The notes: generated by a model not told the origin, from the sequence alone. A DNA stretch of 64,000 nt from Schlegelella_A sp036263655 (GCA_036263655.1 DATAGP010000062.1:1-64000); one strand, 5' to 3'; numbered from the stretch's first letter, positions 1 to 8,517 are shown. A program made the numbers and translations.

Positions 1-1277
1 TCCTGCAGGCCGCCGCCGGCCTGGGGGCGACGCGGACCATCGTCGTGACGGGCTATGGCGCCGACGCGGTCGAGCAGGCGGTCGCGGCCGAGGGGCTCGC
101 CTTCGTGCGCCAGGAGCCGCAGCTCGGCACCGGGCACGCCCTGCAGCAGGCGGCGCCGCTGCTCGACGACGACGGCACGACGCTGGTCCTCAATGGCGAC
201 GTGCCGCTGATCGAGACGGCCACCCTGCGCGCGCTCGTCGATGCCGCCGGCGGCGCCCGCCTGGCGCTGCTGACGGTGCGGGTTCCCGATCCGCACGGCT
301 ACGGCCGCATCGTCCGCGACGGCGGCGCCGGGCCGATCGTCGGCATCGTCGAGGAGAAGGACGCCACCGCCGCGCAGCGGGCCGTCGACGAGATCTACAC
401 CGGCGTCATGGCGGCGCCGACGCAGGCCCTGCGGCGCTGGCTGGCGGCACTGCGCAACGACAACGCCGCCGCCGAGTACTACCTGACCGACGTCGTCGGC
501 CTCGCCGTCCGCGAAGGGACCGCCGTGGTCGATCGCCAGGCGACCGGCGAGACCGAGGTCCTGGGCGTCAACAGCCCGGCCCAGCTCGCCGAGCTCGAGC
601 GCCGCTGCCAGCGCGCCGCCGCCGAGCGCCTGCTGGCGGCCGGCGTGCGCCTGGCCGACCCGGCACGCATCGACGTCCGCGGCGAGCTCGTCTGCGGCAG
701 CGACGTCGAGATCGACGTCGGCTGCATCTTCGAAGGGCGGGTCGAGCTCGGCGACGGCGCCCGCGTCGGGCCCTACTGCATGCTGCGCAACGCCACCGTC
801 GGCGCCGGCGCATCGATCCGGCCGTATTCGCACATCGACGGCGAAGCCCTGGGCGCGAGCATCGGCGCCGGCGCGCTCGTCGGGCCGTACGCCAGGCTGC
901 GCGGCGGCGCCGTGCTCGGCGCCGAGGTCCACATCGGCAACTTCGTCGAGGTGAAGAACGCGACGCTCGCCGCCGGCGCCAAGGCGAACCACCTGGCCTA
1001 CATCGGCGACGCCAGCGTCGGCGAGCGCGTCAACTTCGGCGCCGGCAGCATCACCGCCAACTACGACGGCGCCGCGAAGCACCACACCGGCATCGGCGCC
1101 GACGCGCACATCGGCAGCAACTGCGTGCTCGTGGCGCCGGTCGAGATCGGCGCCGGCGCCACCATCGGCGCCGGCTCGACCATCTCGCGCAACGCGCCGG
1201 CCGGTCAGCTGACGGTCGCCCGCACGCGGCAGGCGACGCTGCCCGGCTGGAAGCGGCCGATCAAGGCCAAGCGCTAG
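1..1277 (+). CDS. glmU: Bifunctional GlmU (UDP-GlcNAc pyrophosphorylase / GlcN-1-P acetyltransferase), 5' end outside window
   Basis: GlmU acetylates glucosamine-1-phosphate and then uridylylates it to UDP-GlcNAc, the cytoplasmic precursor of peptidoglycan and LPS. The visible 424 residues open at about residue 40 of the family, so the nucleotide-binding LAAGxGTRM loop lies upstream of the window. The pyrophosphorylase core is recognisable by LNGDVPLI, and the C-terminal half is a left-handed beta-helix of hexapeptide repeats (IGAGALVGPY, VHIGNFVEVKN, NHLAYIGDASVG, GAGSITANYDG), which is diagnostic for GlmU. The frame starts at base 3. The gene converges on the UDG-like gene 19 bp away, with a short GC-rich palindrome (1279-1294) in the gap. 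The family call is secure; the real start cannot be given. Confidence 0.97.
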   Translation, partial: LQAAAGLGATRTIVVTGYGADAVEQAVAAEGLAFVRQEPQLGTGHALQQAAPLLDDDGTTLVLNGDVPLIETATLRALVDAAGGARLALLTVRVPDPHGYGRIVRDGGAGPIVGIVEEKDATAAQRAVDEIYTGVMAAPTQALRRWLAALRNDNAAAEYYLTDVVGLAVREGTAVVDRQATGETEVLGVNSPAQLAELERRCQRAAAERLLAAGVRLADPARIDVRGELVCGSDVEIDVGCIFEGRVELGDGARVGPYCMLRNATVGAGASIRPYSHIDGEALGASIGAGALVGPYARLRGGAVLGAEVHIGNFVEVKNATLAAGAKANHLAYIGDASVGERVNFGAGSITANYDGAAKHHTGIGADAHIGSNCVLVAPVEIGAGATIGAGSTISRNAPAGQLTVARTRQATLPGWKRPIKAKR

Positions 1278-1296
1278 GGCGCGCCGGGGCGCGCGC

Positions 1297-1947
1297 TCAG
1301 GCGGTCTCTTCGACGCTGCGCACGGCCAGGCAGAGGTCGGCCCAGGCCTTGGCCTTGTCGACCGGATGTCGCAGCAGGAAGGCCGGCGCGAAGGTCACGA
1401 TCACCGGCACGCCGGAGCGCGACTCGCGCCGCCCGCGCAGGGCGCCGAGCGGCTCGTCGGTATCGAGGACCGCCTGCGCGGCGGCGCGGCCGAGAGCGAG
1501 GATGCAGCCGGGCTGCACGGCCGCGATCGCCGCATCGAGCGACGCCGCGGCCCCTGCGCGGACCGCGCTCCCTTCCGGCAGGCCGACGAAGGCGGCGCGC
1601 CTCTCGCGCGTCGGCGCCGTCCGCGACACGCCGATCGCCGCCAGCATGTTGTCGAGCAGGCGCTCCTGGTCGGCCGCGGTCGGGTCCGCCGCGTCGACGG
1701 CATCGCCGACGACGAGCCACGCGGCGGGGGCCAGAGCCGCGTCGGGGCCGGTCGTCGCCGCGGCGCCTGACGGGCCACCCGTCCCATGCGCGGCGACCGG
1801 ATGGGCCGCCACAGCGGCGCGGGTCGGCGCCTCGGTCGTCCCCGGCATCGATGTCTCGAGGCCGCTGTCGCCCGCCGGTGCGTCGCGCTCCCAGAGCACG
1901 ATGCCCATCTCGCGCAGCATCGCGCGCTGCCGCTCAGTCCAGCGCAT
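1297..1947 (-). CDS. Degenerate family-4 uracil-DNA-glycosylase-like protein
   Basis: This 216-residue protein sits in the usual betaproteobacterial place of a family-4 UDG, directly after rimI with a 14-bp overlap. The C-terminal half matches the family (LDNMLAAIGVSR, ILALGRAAAQAVL, LGALRGR, DKAKAWADL). The parts needed for base excision are changed: the water-activating GEGPG-type loop reads GDAVD, the HPxYLLR motif reads APAFLLR with its His replaced by Ala, and only one Cys is present, so the four-Cys Fe-S cluster is absent. The N-terminal third is Ala/Pro/Thr-rich low complexity. It is probably a catalytically dead relative, either a structural remnant or a repurposed DNA-binding fold. 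The start at MRWTERQRAML matches the helix that commonly begins the family. Confidence 0.7.
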   Translation of the reverse strand: MRWTERQRAMLREMGIVLWERDAPAGDSGLETSMPGTTEAPTRAAVAAHPVAAHGTGGPSGAAATTGPDAALAPAAWLVVGDAVDAADPTAADQERLLDNMLAAIGVSRTAPTRERRAAFVGLPEGSAVRAGAAASLDAAIAAVQPGCILALGRAAAQAVLDTDEPLGALRGRRESRSGVPVIVTFAPAFLLRHPVDKAKAWADLCLAVRSVEETA

Positions 1948-2428
1948 GGCCGAGGCCTCGCAGGTCGAGGGTCATGACGATGGCGTCTTCGCGCGTGCCC
2001 GCCGGGGCCGGGTAGTAGCCGCGACGCATGCCCGCCGGCACGAAGCCGAGGCGGCGATACACCTCGCGCGCCGCGTGGTTGCTTTCGCGCACCTCGAGCC
2101 AGAGGCGATCGGCGGGCCGCTGCCGGCAGACGGCGACGAGCTCGTCGAGCAGCCGGCGCGCATGGCCGCGCTTGCGCCACGCCGGCGCGACGGTGATGTT
2201 GAGCAGGTGCATCTCGTCGGCGCCGAACATGGCGACGCAGTAGCCGATCAGATCGCCGTCGATGCGGTTCAGGGTCCATGCGACGTAGCCGGCGGCGAGC
2301 GAATCGAGGAAGTTGCCGCGCGTCCACGGGAACGGATAGACCTCCTCCTCGAGGGCCATGACGCCATCGAGCGAGGCGACGGTCATCGGCCGGAGGACCT
2401 CGGTGGCCATGTCGGCGCGGGCGTTCAT
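1934..2428 (-). CDS. rimI: Ribosomal-protein-S18-alanine N-acetyltransferase RimI
   Basis: RimI is a GNAT acetyltransferase that modifies the N-terminal alanine of ribosomal protein S18. The 164-residue product has the GNAT acetyl-CoA signature around RKRGHARRLLDELV, followed by LEVRESNHAAREVYRRLGF, and the typical early YPFPWTRGNFLDSL segment. I chose ATG 2428, which starts 19 bp after the tsaB stop; upstream in-frame codons translate to Arg-rich nonsense from the tsaB overlap. The stop overlaps the UDG-like gene by 14 bp. The order tsaB-rimI-UDG is common in Burkholderiales and suggests one transcript. Confidence 0.92.
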   Translation of the reverse strand: MNARADMATEVLRPMTVASLDGVMALEEEVYPFPWTRGNFLDSLAAGYVAWTLNRIDGDLIGYCVAMFGADEMHLLNITVAPAWRKRGHARRLLDELVAVCRQRPADRLWLEVRESNHAAREVYRRLGFVPAGMRRGYYPAPAGTREDAIVMTLDLRGLGHALD

Positions 2429-2447
2429 CGCCTCGGACTCCCGCCCG

Positions 2448-3173
2448 TCAGACGCGCGCGGCGCGCGCCGCCTCGCGCTCCACCGACGTCTGCGCCACCT
2501 TGTCGCGGACGTAGAGCGGCAGCGCCTCGGCGGCGTCGACGCCGGCACCGGCCGCCCACGCGCTTTCCGCGAGCCTGAGCAAGGCCACCGCGCCGGGCCG
2601 CGCGTCGGGCGACAGCACGGCGCCTAACGTCGGCAGGGCGTCGCCGAAGACGCGCAGCGCGTCCCCGGCGATCGCAGCGGGCGGCGCGTCGCGCCACCGC
2701 CGCCCCAGCGCCTCGCAGTCGGTGAGCAGGGGCGGCGTCAGGGTTCGCCAGCGGCCGTCGACATGCTCGTACTCGGCCGCATAGATCTGCTGCATGCGTG
2801 CGTCGATGGCCGCCCAGACGCGGCAGGCCGCCCCTTCCCGGCGCGCCGCCCCTTCCCGGCGCGCTTCCTCCGCGACCGCCAGCAGGCTGTCGATCGGCAG
2901 CACCGGCTTGCCCAGTCCGAAGGCGAGCCCCTGCGCCACCGAGCAGGCGGTGCGCAGGCCCGTGAAGGCGCCCGGACCGCGCCCGAAGGCGATCGCGTCG
3001 AGGTCGCCGAGCTGCAGTCCGGCCTCGCGGACCAGCGCGAGGATCGCCGGCAGCAGGCTCGTCGACGCCTGGGCGCCGCCCTCGCCTTCGTGCCCCCAGA
3101 CCCGCTCGTCCGGGCCCTTGACGGCGATCGTCATGCGCTCGGTGGCGGTGTCGAAGGCGATCAGCGCGGCCAT
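2448..3173 (-). CDS. tsaB: tRNA threonylcarbamoyladenosine biosynthesis protein TsaB
   Basis: TsaB is the ASKHA-fold partner that scaffolds TsaD and TsaE when threonylcarbamoyl-AMP is transferred to A37 of ANN-decoding tRNAs. The 241-residue protein begins MAALIAFDTATERM and has the family block IAFGRGPGAFTGLR near residues 61-74, then GLAFGLGKPVLPIDSLLAVA. An unusual feature is a perfect 18-bp tandem duplication (2827-2844 and 2845-2862) that yields RREGAA twice at about residues 103-115. It leads the operon tsaB-rimI-UDG-like and is divergent from dacB with a 91-bp shared upstream region. The AMP precursor enzyme TsaC/Sua5 is encoded 3 kb away. Confidence 0.93.
   Translation of the reverse strand: MAALIAFDTATERMTIAVKGPDERVWGHEGEGGAQASTSLLPAILALVREAGLQLGDLDAIAFGRGPGAFTGLRTACSVAQGLAFGLGKPVLPIDSLLAVAEEARREGAARREGAACRVWAAIDARMQQIYAAEYEHVDGRWRTLTPPLLTDCEALGRRWRDAPPAAIAGDALRVFGDALPTLGAVLSPDARPGAVALLRLAESAWAAGAGVDAAEALPLYVRDKVAQTSVEREAARAARV
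2827..2862. repeat. Perfect 18-bp tandem duplication inside tsaB
   Basis: The unit gccgccccttcccggcgc occurs twice in direct succession and is in frame, inserting a second RREGAA hexapeptide in TsaB. It lies in a surface-type Arg/Glu/Ala stretch between two conserved blocks, so the product is probably tolerated. It looks like a recent slippage event. Confidence 0.85.
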
Positions 3174-3264
3174 GGTGCAAGCAGTGAAAAGACGATCGGA
3201 GAAGGCCGCATCGGACGAGTTTAGCGGCGGCCTTCGCGGCGGACCTGCGTGCGATCATTCCGCC

Positions 3265-4791
3265 ATGCCGCTCGTCGTTGCCTCTGCGTTTCGCCACCTG
3301 TTCCTGCGCCGTTCACGCGCTCCTTTCCGTCTCGCGCGCGTGCTCGCCGTGGCCTCGGCGCTCGTCGTGCCGGCCGTCCCGGCGTCGGCGCAGCCGGCGC
3401 TGCGCGGCGCGGCCGAGACGCGCGCCCTGCCGCCCGCGGTGGACGCGGCGCTGACCCGCGCCGGCGTGCCCCGCGACGCGATGGTCGCCTGGGTCCAGGA
3501 GGTCGCCGCGACCCGACCCCGCCTCGCCTGGCAGGGCGACAAGCCCGTCAACCCGGCCTCGCTGATGAAGCTCGTCACGACCTTCGCCGGCCTCGAGCTG
3601 CTCGGCCCGGCGTTCAGCTGGTCGACTCCCGTGTGGCTGCAGGGGACGATCGAGAACGGCGTGCTGCAGGGCAACCTCGTCATCAAGGGCAACGGCGATC
3701 CGAAGCTGGTTCTCGAGCGCCTGTGGCTGCTCATGCGCCGCGTCCAGCAGGCCGGCGTGCGCGAGATCCGCGGCGACATCGTCATGGACCGCAGCGCCTT
3801 CGCCGCGGCCGACGCGAACCCGGCCGAGTTCGACGGCGAGCCGCTGCGGCCGTACAACGCCGGCGCCGACGCGCTGCTGCTCAACTACCGCGCCGTCCTG
3901 ATCACGATCGCGCCCGATCCGGCGCGCGGTGTCGGCGTCGTCAGCGTCGATCCGCCGCTCGCCGGCGTCCGCGCCGACGCCACCGTGCCGCTCGCGCCCG
4001 GTCCGTGCGAAGACTGGCGCGCCGCGCTGAAGAGCGACTTCGCCGACCCGTCGCGGCTGCGCCTCGCCGGCGCGCTGGCGACCTCGTGCGGCGAGAAGGT
4101 CTGGCCGATCGCCTATGTCGATCCGCGCAGCTACAACGAGCGCGTCCTCGCCGGCATGTGGCAGGAGCTGGGCGGGCGCCTCACCGGCACCGTGCGCGAA
4201 GGCATCGCGCCGGCGACGCCGCCGACCTTCGAGCTGCGCTCGCCGGTGCTGGCCGAGGTGGTGCGGGACATCAACAAGCTCAGCAACAACGTCATGGCGC
4301 AACAGCTGTTCCTGACGCTGGCGGCGACGCAACGCGGCGCCGGCACGCCGGAGGTCGCACGCGACCTGCTCCAGTCCTGGCTGCGCGGGCGCGTCGGCGC
4401 CGCGGCCAAGGACGCGGTGATCGTCAACGGCTCGGGCCTGTCGCGCGAGTCGCGCCTTAGCGCCGCCCTGCTCGGCCGGCTGCTCCATGCCGCCTGGGCC
4501 AGCCCGGTGATGCCGGAGCTGATGAGCTCGCTGCCGGTGACCGGCATCGACGGCACGATGCGGCGCTCGAAGGGGGTGCCCGGCCGCGCCCATCTCAAGA
4601 CCGGCTCGCTGCGCGACGTGGTCGGCGTCGCCGGCTACGTGCTGGGCGACTCGGGCCGTCGCTACGTCGTCGTCGGCATCGTCAACCACCCGAATCCGAA
4701 CGTCGCCCGGCCGGCGCTCGAGGCCCTCACCGAGTGGGCCGCCGCCGACGCCGTGCCGGCGGGCCCCGTCGCCGGGCCGACCACGCCCTGA
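3265..4791 (+). CDS. dacB: D-alanyl-D-alanine carboxypeptidase/endopeptidase (PBP4 type)
   Basis: This periplasmic class C penicillin-binding protein trims or cleaves D-Ala-containing peptidoglycan cross-links. The 508-residue product carries an Arg-rich start and hydrophobic signal sequence ending near PASA-QPA. The three active-site motifs are present: SLMK at residues 99-102, SNN at 340-342 and KTG at 445-447. Segments such as VIKGNGDPKL and GDIVMDRSAF are typical of the DacB insertion domain. ATG 3265 is preferred because residues upstream overlap the tsaB promoter region and do not fit a signal peptide. It is divergent from tsaB. Confidence 0.95.
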   Translation: MPLVVASAFRHLFLRRSRAPFRLARVLAVASALVVPAVPASAQPALRGAAETRALPPAVDAALTRAGVPRDAMVAWVQEVAATRPRLAWQGDKPVNPASLMKLVTTFAGLELLGPAFSWSTPVWLQGTIENGVLQGNLVIKGNGDPKLVLERLWLLMRRVQQAGVREIRGDIVMDRSAFAAADANPAEFDGEPLRPYNAGADALLLNYRAVLITIAPDPARGVGVVSVDPPLAGVRADATVPLAPGPCEDWRAALKSDFADPSRLRLAGALATSCGEKVWPIAYVDPRSYNERVLAGMWQELGGRLTGTVREGIAPATPPTFELRSPVLAEVVRDINKLSNNVMAQQLFLTLAATQRGAGTPEVARDLLQSWLRGRVGAAAKDAVIVNGSGLSRESRLSAALLGRLLHAAWASPVMPELMSSLPVTGIDGTMRRSKGVPGRAHLKTGSLRDVVGVAGYVLGDSGRRYVVVGIVNHPNPNVARPALEALTEWAAADAVPAGPVAGPTTP

Positions 4792-4804
4792 GCGGCACCG
4801 GCCT

Positions 4805-4827
4805 GTCGCGCGGCGGGCGGGCGCGAC
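4805..4827. terminator. Hairpin between convergent dacB and GDSL-like gene
   Basis: GTCGCGC pairs with GCGCGAC across a 9-base loop in the 40-bp gap between the two stop codons. There is no T-run, so it may act as a weak bidirectional end or merely be a GC-rich palindrome. Confidence 0.35.
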
Positions 4828-4831
4828 GGCG

Positions 4832-5827
4832 TCAGAACGGGTTGTTCTCGGCCCGCAGGGTCGCCAGCTCGCCGAACTCGCGCTGGCCGCCGGCGCTCAG
4901 ATTGAAGTCGTCGGCCCAGAGGAAGTTGTTGGGGTTGGCGCCGGTGATCAGGGTCAGGTTGCTGCAGTCGAGGCTCGACGGCGGCGTCAGCGCCGACTTG
5001 GTCGGATCGCAGGCCGCCGTGCTGGTGTTGGTGAAGCCTTCGAAGCCGCTGAACTTGCGGAAGGTCGACACCATCTCGTCGAGCAGGATGAGGCCGATCT
5101 GGCGGCCGTCGTTGAGGATGGTCGCGCGGATCCTGGCGTTGAGGCGGTTCGACAGTCGGGTCAGCAGGGCAGCGCGGTCGGTGTCGGTGTGCGCCGCCTT
5201 CTCCTTGGTGGCGAAGGGCGTGATGCCGGTGTCGGGGATCGTCGCCAGCAGCACCTTCACGCCCGCCGCGGCGAGGCGGTTCACCTGCTCCCCGACGCGC
5301 ACGCCCGCCGCCTCGGCCTGCGCGCTCAGCGCCGACTCGCTGACCCCGGGGTACTGCGCGTAGAGCGCGAGGATGTCGTTCTGGCCGATCATCACCGTCG
5401 CCAGGTCGCCGGCGCGGAACGGGCTCTCGGCGATCTGCGCGTCGATCTGCGCGGCGAGATCGGTGGTGCGCGCGCCGACGCCGGCGCGGATGCGGCTGGC
5501 CGGCGAGGCGGCCGCCGAGCTGCCGTGGTTGCACTGCGGGAAGTTCAGGTTGTAGCGCCGGGCGACGTCCTGGATCCAGATCCTGTTGGAGGTGCACTCG
5601 AGGGTCGGATCGGTGTCCGACCTCGTCTGGTTCACGGTGAACTTGCGGCCGTTGCCGTCGTTGTTGACGTCGACGATGAGGCTCATCTCGTCGCCGAACG
5701 CGATCACGCGGCTGGCCCGGAAGGTCTCGACCTGGTCGCCGCCGCCGCACGAGGCGGCGAGCATCGCCGCGGCCAGCAGGCCGGCGCCGACGAGACGCCG
5801 GCAGCCACTACTCATCTTCACGGTCAT
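4832..5827 (-). CDS. SGNH/GDSL-hydrolase-like lipoprotein lacking the usual catalytic Ser and His
   Basis: The 331-residue protein begins with a short basic segment and a lipobox (LAASC at residues 23-27), so it is probably a lipoprotein. The SGNH order is visible: block I as VIAFGDEMS, block III as IGQNDILALYAQ, and a C-terminal WADDFNLSAGGQ block. The nucleophile Ser of GDS is replaced by Glu, and the expected DxxH of block V reads DDFN. From memory, Burkholderiales have a family with a GDE-x-S block I, so this may be a conserved non-canonical branch. The His-to-Asn change is the less expected one. It converges on dacB and is followed 20 bp or so upstream by tsaC. Confidence 0.75.
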   Translation of the reverse strand: MTVKMSSGCRRLVGAGLLAAAMLAASCGGGDQVETFRASRVIAFGDEMSLIVDVNNDGNGRKFTVNQTRSDTDPTLECTSNRIWIQDVARRYNLNFPQCNHGSSAAASPASRIRAGVGARTTDLAAQIDAQIAESPFRAGDLATVMIGQNDILALYAQYPGVSESALSAQAEAAGVRVGEQVNRLAAAGVKVLLATIPDTGITPFATKEKAAHTDTDRAALLTRLSNRLNARIRATILNDGRQIGLILLDEMVSTFRKFSGFEGFTNTSTAACDPTKSALTPPSSLDCSNLTLITGANPNNFLWADDFNLSAGGQREFGELATLRAENNPF

Positions 5828-5851
5828 CGAAAGGAACTCCAGATTCAGGGG

Positions 5852-6832
5852 TCAGGGTGCGGCAGCGCGGCGGAGCCGATCGCGAACGCCCTCCCAGGCG
5901 GGGCCGGGCGGCGGCTCCTCGACCCAGATCAGATGCACGCCTTGCTGGTCCAGTTCGCGCAGCACGAAGAACAGCTCGTGCGCGGCCTGCTCGGGCCGCG
6001 CCGGCATGCGCCGGTGCACGACACCGGTGGCCACGCCCGACGGCACCGACCGGGAATATACCGCCAGCTTCAGCGGCTCCGAGCCGAGCACCTGCAAGGC
6101 CGTCTGCAGCATCGGCGTCGCCATCAGGCGCAGGGTCGCGCGCGGCGCGTAGTGCGACTCGAGCGTGCCCGGGGCGCGCGGCGACGCCGCGTCGGCCGAA
6201 GCGAGCGGCACTCCGGCCGCCGCCTCGATCTGCTCGCGCGTGAGCGTCCCCGGCCGCAGCAGCGCCGGCGTCTCGCTCGAGCAGTCGACGATCGCCGACT
6301 CGATGCCGACTCGCGCGGCGCCGCCGTCGAGGACGAGCAGCTCGTCGCCGAATTCCTCGACGACGTGGGCAGCGGTGGTCGGGCTGACGCGGCCGAAGCG
6401 GTTCGCGCTCGGCGCCGCGATGCCCGGCACGCCGGCCCGTTGCGCGGCCAGCAGCAAGGCGTGCGCGACCGGGTGCGCCGGGCAGCGCAGGCCGAGGGTG
6501 GGCTGCCCCGCGGCGGCGGCGGCCGCCACCTCGGGCGCGCGCGGCACGATCACCGTCAGCGGGCCGGGCCAGAACGCCTCGATCAACCGCTCGGCGATCG
6601 CCGGCATCGTCGCCACGAAGGGCTCGGCCGCGGCGCGGTCGACGACGTGGACGATGAGCGGGTGCCCGGGCGGCCGGCCCTTGAGGGCGAAGATCCTGGC
6701 GACGGCGGCATCGTCGTCGGCGCGGGCGCCGAGCCCGTAGACGGTCTCGGTCGGAAAAGCGACCAGCTCGCCGGCGGCGAGGCGGGACGCCGCCGTGTCG
6801 ATGGCCGCTGCATCGAGCCCGTCGAGCCGCAC
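5852..6832 (-). CDS. tsaC: L-threonylcarbamoyladenylate synthase (Sua5/TsaC family)
   Basis: The enzyme makes threonylcarbamoyl-AMP from Thr, bicarbonate and ATP for tRNA t6A. At 326 residues this is the long Sua5 form: a YrdC domain in the first ~200 residues (FPTETVYGLGARADDDAAVARIFALKGRP and IAAPSANRFGRVSPT, shown here only in part) and a C-terminal Sua5 domain with SHYAPRATLRLM. It follows purK by 3 bp and is therefore the third gene of a purE-purK-tsaC run. TsaB is encoded nearby on the same strand. Confidence 0.93.
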   Translation of the reverse strand: MRLDGLDAAAIDTAASRLAAGELVAFPTETVYGLGARADDDAAVARIFALKGRPPGHPLIVHVVDRAAAEPFVATMPAIAERLIEAFWPGPLTVIVPRAPEVAAAAAAGQPTLGLRCPAHPVAHALLLAAQRAGVPGIAAPSANRFGRVSPTTAAHVVEEFGDELLVLDGGAARVGIESAIVDCSSETPALLRPGTLTREQIEAAAGVPLASADAASPRAPGTLESHYAPRATLRLMATPMLQTALQVLGSEPLKLAVYSRSVPSGVATGVVHRRMPARPEQAAHELFFVLRELDQQGVHLIWVEEPPPGPAWEGVRDRLRRAAAP

Positions 6833-6835
6833 GGG

Positions 6836-8023
6836 TTAGCCTCGGCTCGAAGCGGGCAGCGCCAGGCCGAGCGCGCCGGCAGCCTCGCGGGCGAGCGCCT
6901 CCGCGGACTCGGCCGTCGGCGCCGTGAGCGTCAGGTGGCCCATCTTGCGGCCGCGCCGCGCCTCGGCCTTGCCGTAGAGGTGCAGGTGCGCGCCGGCCAG
7001 GCCGAGCACCGCCTGCCACGGCGGCTCGCGGGCGCTCGCCGCGCCGCGCGGGAACCAGAGGTCGCCGAGCAGGTTGAGCATCACCGTCGGCGAATGCTGG
7101 CGCGGCATGACGAGCGGCGCGCCGGTCATGGCCCGCACCTGCAGCTCGAACTGCGACACGTCGCAGGCGTCGATGCTGTGGTGGCCCGAGTTGTGCGGGC
7201 GCGGCGCCATCTCGTTGGCGACCAGCGAGCCGTCGTGCAGCACGAAGAACTCGACGCACAGCACGCCGACATAGGCGAGCGAGGCGGCGAGGCGCTCGGC
7301 CAGGGCCACGGCCTCGGCCTGTCGCGCAACGGGGAACGCCGTCGCCGGCACGCGGCTGATGGCGAGGATGCCGTCGACGTGCACGTTTTCCTGCACCGGC
7401 AGATGAACGACCTCGCCCTGGCCGTTGCGCGCGACGATTACGCTCAGCTCGGCGGCCAGCGGCAGGCGCTTCTCGAGCACGCAAGGAACGTGGCCGAGCG
7501 TCGCGAACGCGTCGGCGAGCTCGTCGCGGCCGGCGACGCCGACCTGGCCCTTGCCGTCGTAGCCCAGGCGTGCGGTCTTCAGGATCGCCGGGAAGAGGCT
7601 CGCATCGACGCGGGCGAAGTCGCGCTCCGATCCGACCAGCGCGTGCGGCGCGCAGGCGACGCCGCTGCGCGCGAAGGCGGCCTTCTCGGCGGCGCGATCC
7701 TGGCACACGGCCACCGACGCACCGGTCGGCGCGACCGGCACCGTCTGCGCCAGCACGTCGAGCGCGGCGGCGGGAACGTTCTCGAACTCGGTCGTGACCG
7801 CAGCGCAGGCGCACGCCAGGCGCTCGAGGCCGTCGACGTCGGAATAGCCGGTGCGGATGTGCTCGTGCGCGACGAGGCCGGCCGGGCTCGCCGGGTCGGG
7901 GTCGAGCACCACCGTGCGATAGCCGAGCCGCTGCGCCGCGTGCACGAACATGCGGCCGAGCTGGCCGCCGCCCAGGACGCCAAGCGTCGCCCCCGGGGCG
8001 ATGAACGCCTCGCCGGCGCTCAC
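6836..8023 (-). CDS. purK: N5-carboxyaminoimidazole ribonucleotide synthase PurK
   Basis: PurK is an ATP-grasp ligase that carboxylates aminoimidazole ribonucleotide in purine synthesis. The 395-residue product has the N-terminal LGVLGGGQLGRM nucleotide-binding start, the ATP-grasp core (ILKTARLGYDGKGQ, VLEKRLPLAAELSVIVAR), and NEMAPRPHNSGHHSIDAC near the active site. Its start overlaps the purE stop by 4 bp, which suggests translational coupling with its mutase partner. Confidence 0.97.
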   Translation of the reverse strand: MSAGEAFIAPGATLGVLGGGQLGRMFVHAAQRLGYRTVVLDPDPASPAGLVAHEHIRTGYSDVDGLERLACACAAVTTEFENVPAAALDVLAQTVPVAPTGASVAVCQDRAAEKAAFARSGVACAPHALVGSERDFARVDASLFPAILKTARLGYDGKGQVGVAGRDELADAFATLGHVPCVLEKRLPLAAELSVIVARNGQGEVVHLPVQENVHVDGILAISRVPATAFPVARQAEAVALAERLAASLAYVGVLCVEFFVLHDGSLVANEMAPRPHNSGHHSIDACDVSQFELQVRAMTGAPLVMPRQHSPTVMLNLLGDLWFPRGAASAREPPWQAVLGLAGAHLHLYGKAEARRGRKMGHLTLTAPTAESAEALAREAAGALGLALPASSRG

Positions 8024-8517
8024 CGAAGGTCGGCGCTCATTGCCTTGGCGGCGGCCGTCTGCCGGGCGCGATAGGCGTCGAGCCTGTTGCGCAGGCGGGC
8101 GTCGGTGACCGCGAGCATGGCCACCGAGAACAGCGCTGCGTTGACGGCGCCGGCCTCGCCGATAGCGAAGGTCGCCACCGGGATGCCGCGCGGCATCTGG
8201 ACGATGGAATAGAGCGAGTCGAGGCCGTGCAGCTGGCGGCTGCCGACCGGCACGCCGAGCACCGGCACGGTCGTCTTCGCGGCCAGCATGCCGGGCAGGT
8301 GGGCGGCGCCGCCGGCCCCGGCGATGATGGCCTTGAGGCCGCGCCCGACCGCGCCTTCCGCGTAGGCGAACATCTCGTCGGGCATGCGGTGCGCCGAGAC
8401 GACGCGCGCTTCGTGCGCGATGCCGAACTCGGCGAGAATCTCGGTGGCGGCGCGGAGCGTTTCCCAGTCACTGCTGGAGCCCATGACCACGCCGATCACC
8501 GCGGGGTCGCTGCTCAC
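8020..8517 (-). CDS. purE: N5-CAIR mutase PurE
   Basis: PurE converts N5-CAIR to CAIR, following PurK. The 165-residue protein is class I length and has the full signature: GVVMGSSSDWETL near residues 9-21, SAHRMPDEMF, and AGAGGAAHLPGMLA with the catalytic His region, plus PVGSRQLHGLDSL. It heads a purE-purK-tsaC operon, and the 110-bp gap to the oppositely oriented ybbN-like gene should hold both promoters. Confidence 0.98.
   Translation of the reverse strand: MSSDPAVIGVVMGSSSDWETLRAATEILAEFGIAHEARVVSAHRMPDEMFAYAEGAVGRGLKAIIAGAGGAAHLPGMLAAKTTVPVLGVPVGSRQLHGLDSLYSIVQMPRGIPVATFAIGEAGAVNAALFSVAMLAVTDARLRNRLDAYRARQTAAAKAMSADLR

Noticed and set aside
1279..1294. GC palindrome between glmU and the UDG-like gene as terminator
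   Set aside because: The loop is only two bases and no T-run follows, so in such GC-rich DNA this could be chance.
5189..8074. Very long open frame on the plus strand across purK, purE and tsaC
   Set aside because: It is antisense to three well-recognised genes, its translation is Arg/Ala/Gly-rich without any domain, and such frames are expected from GC-rich third positions.
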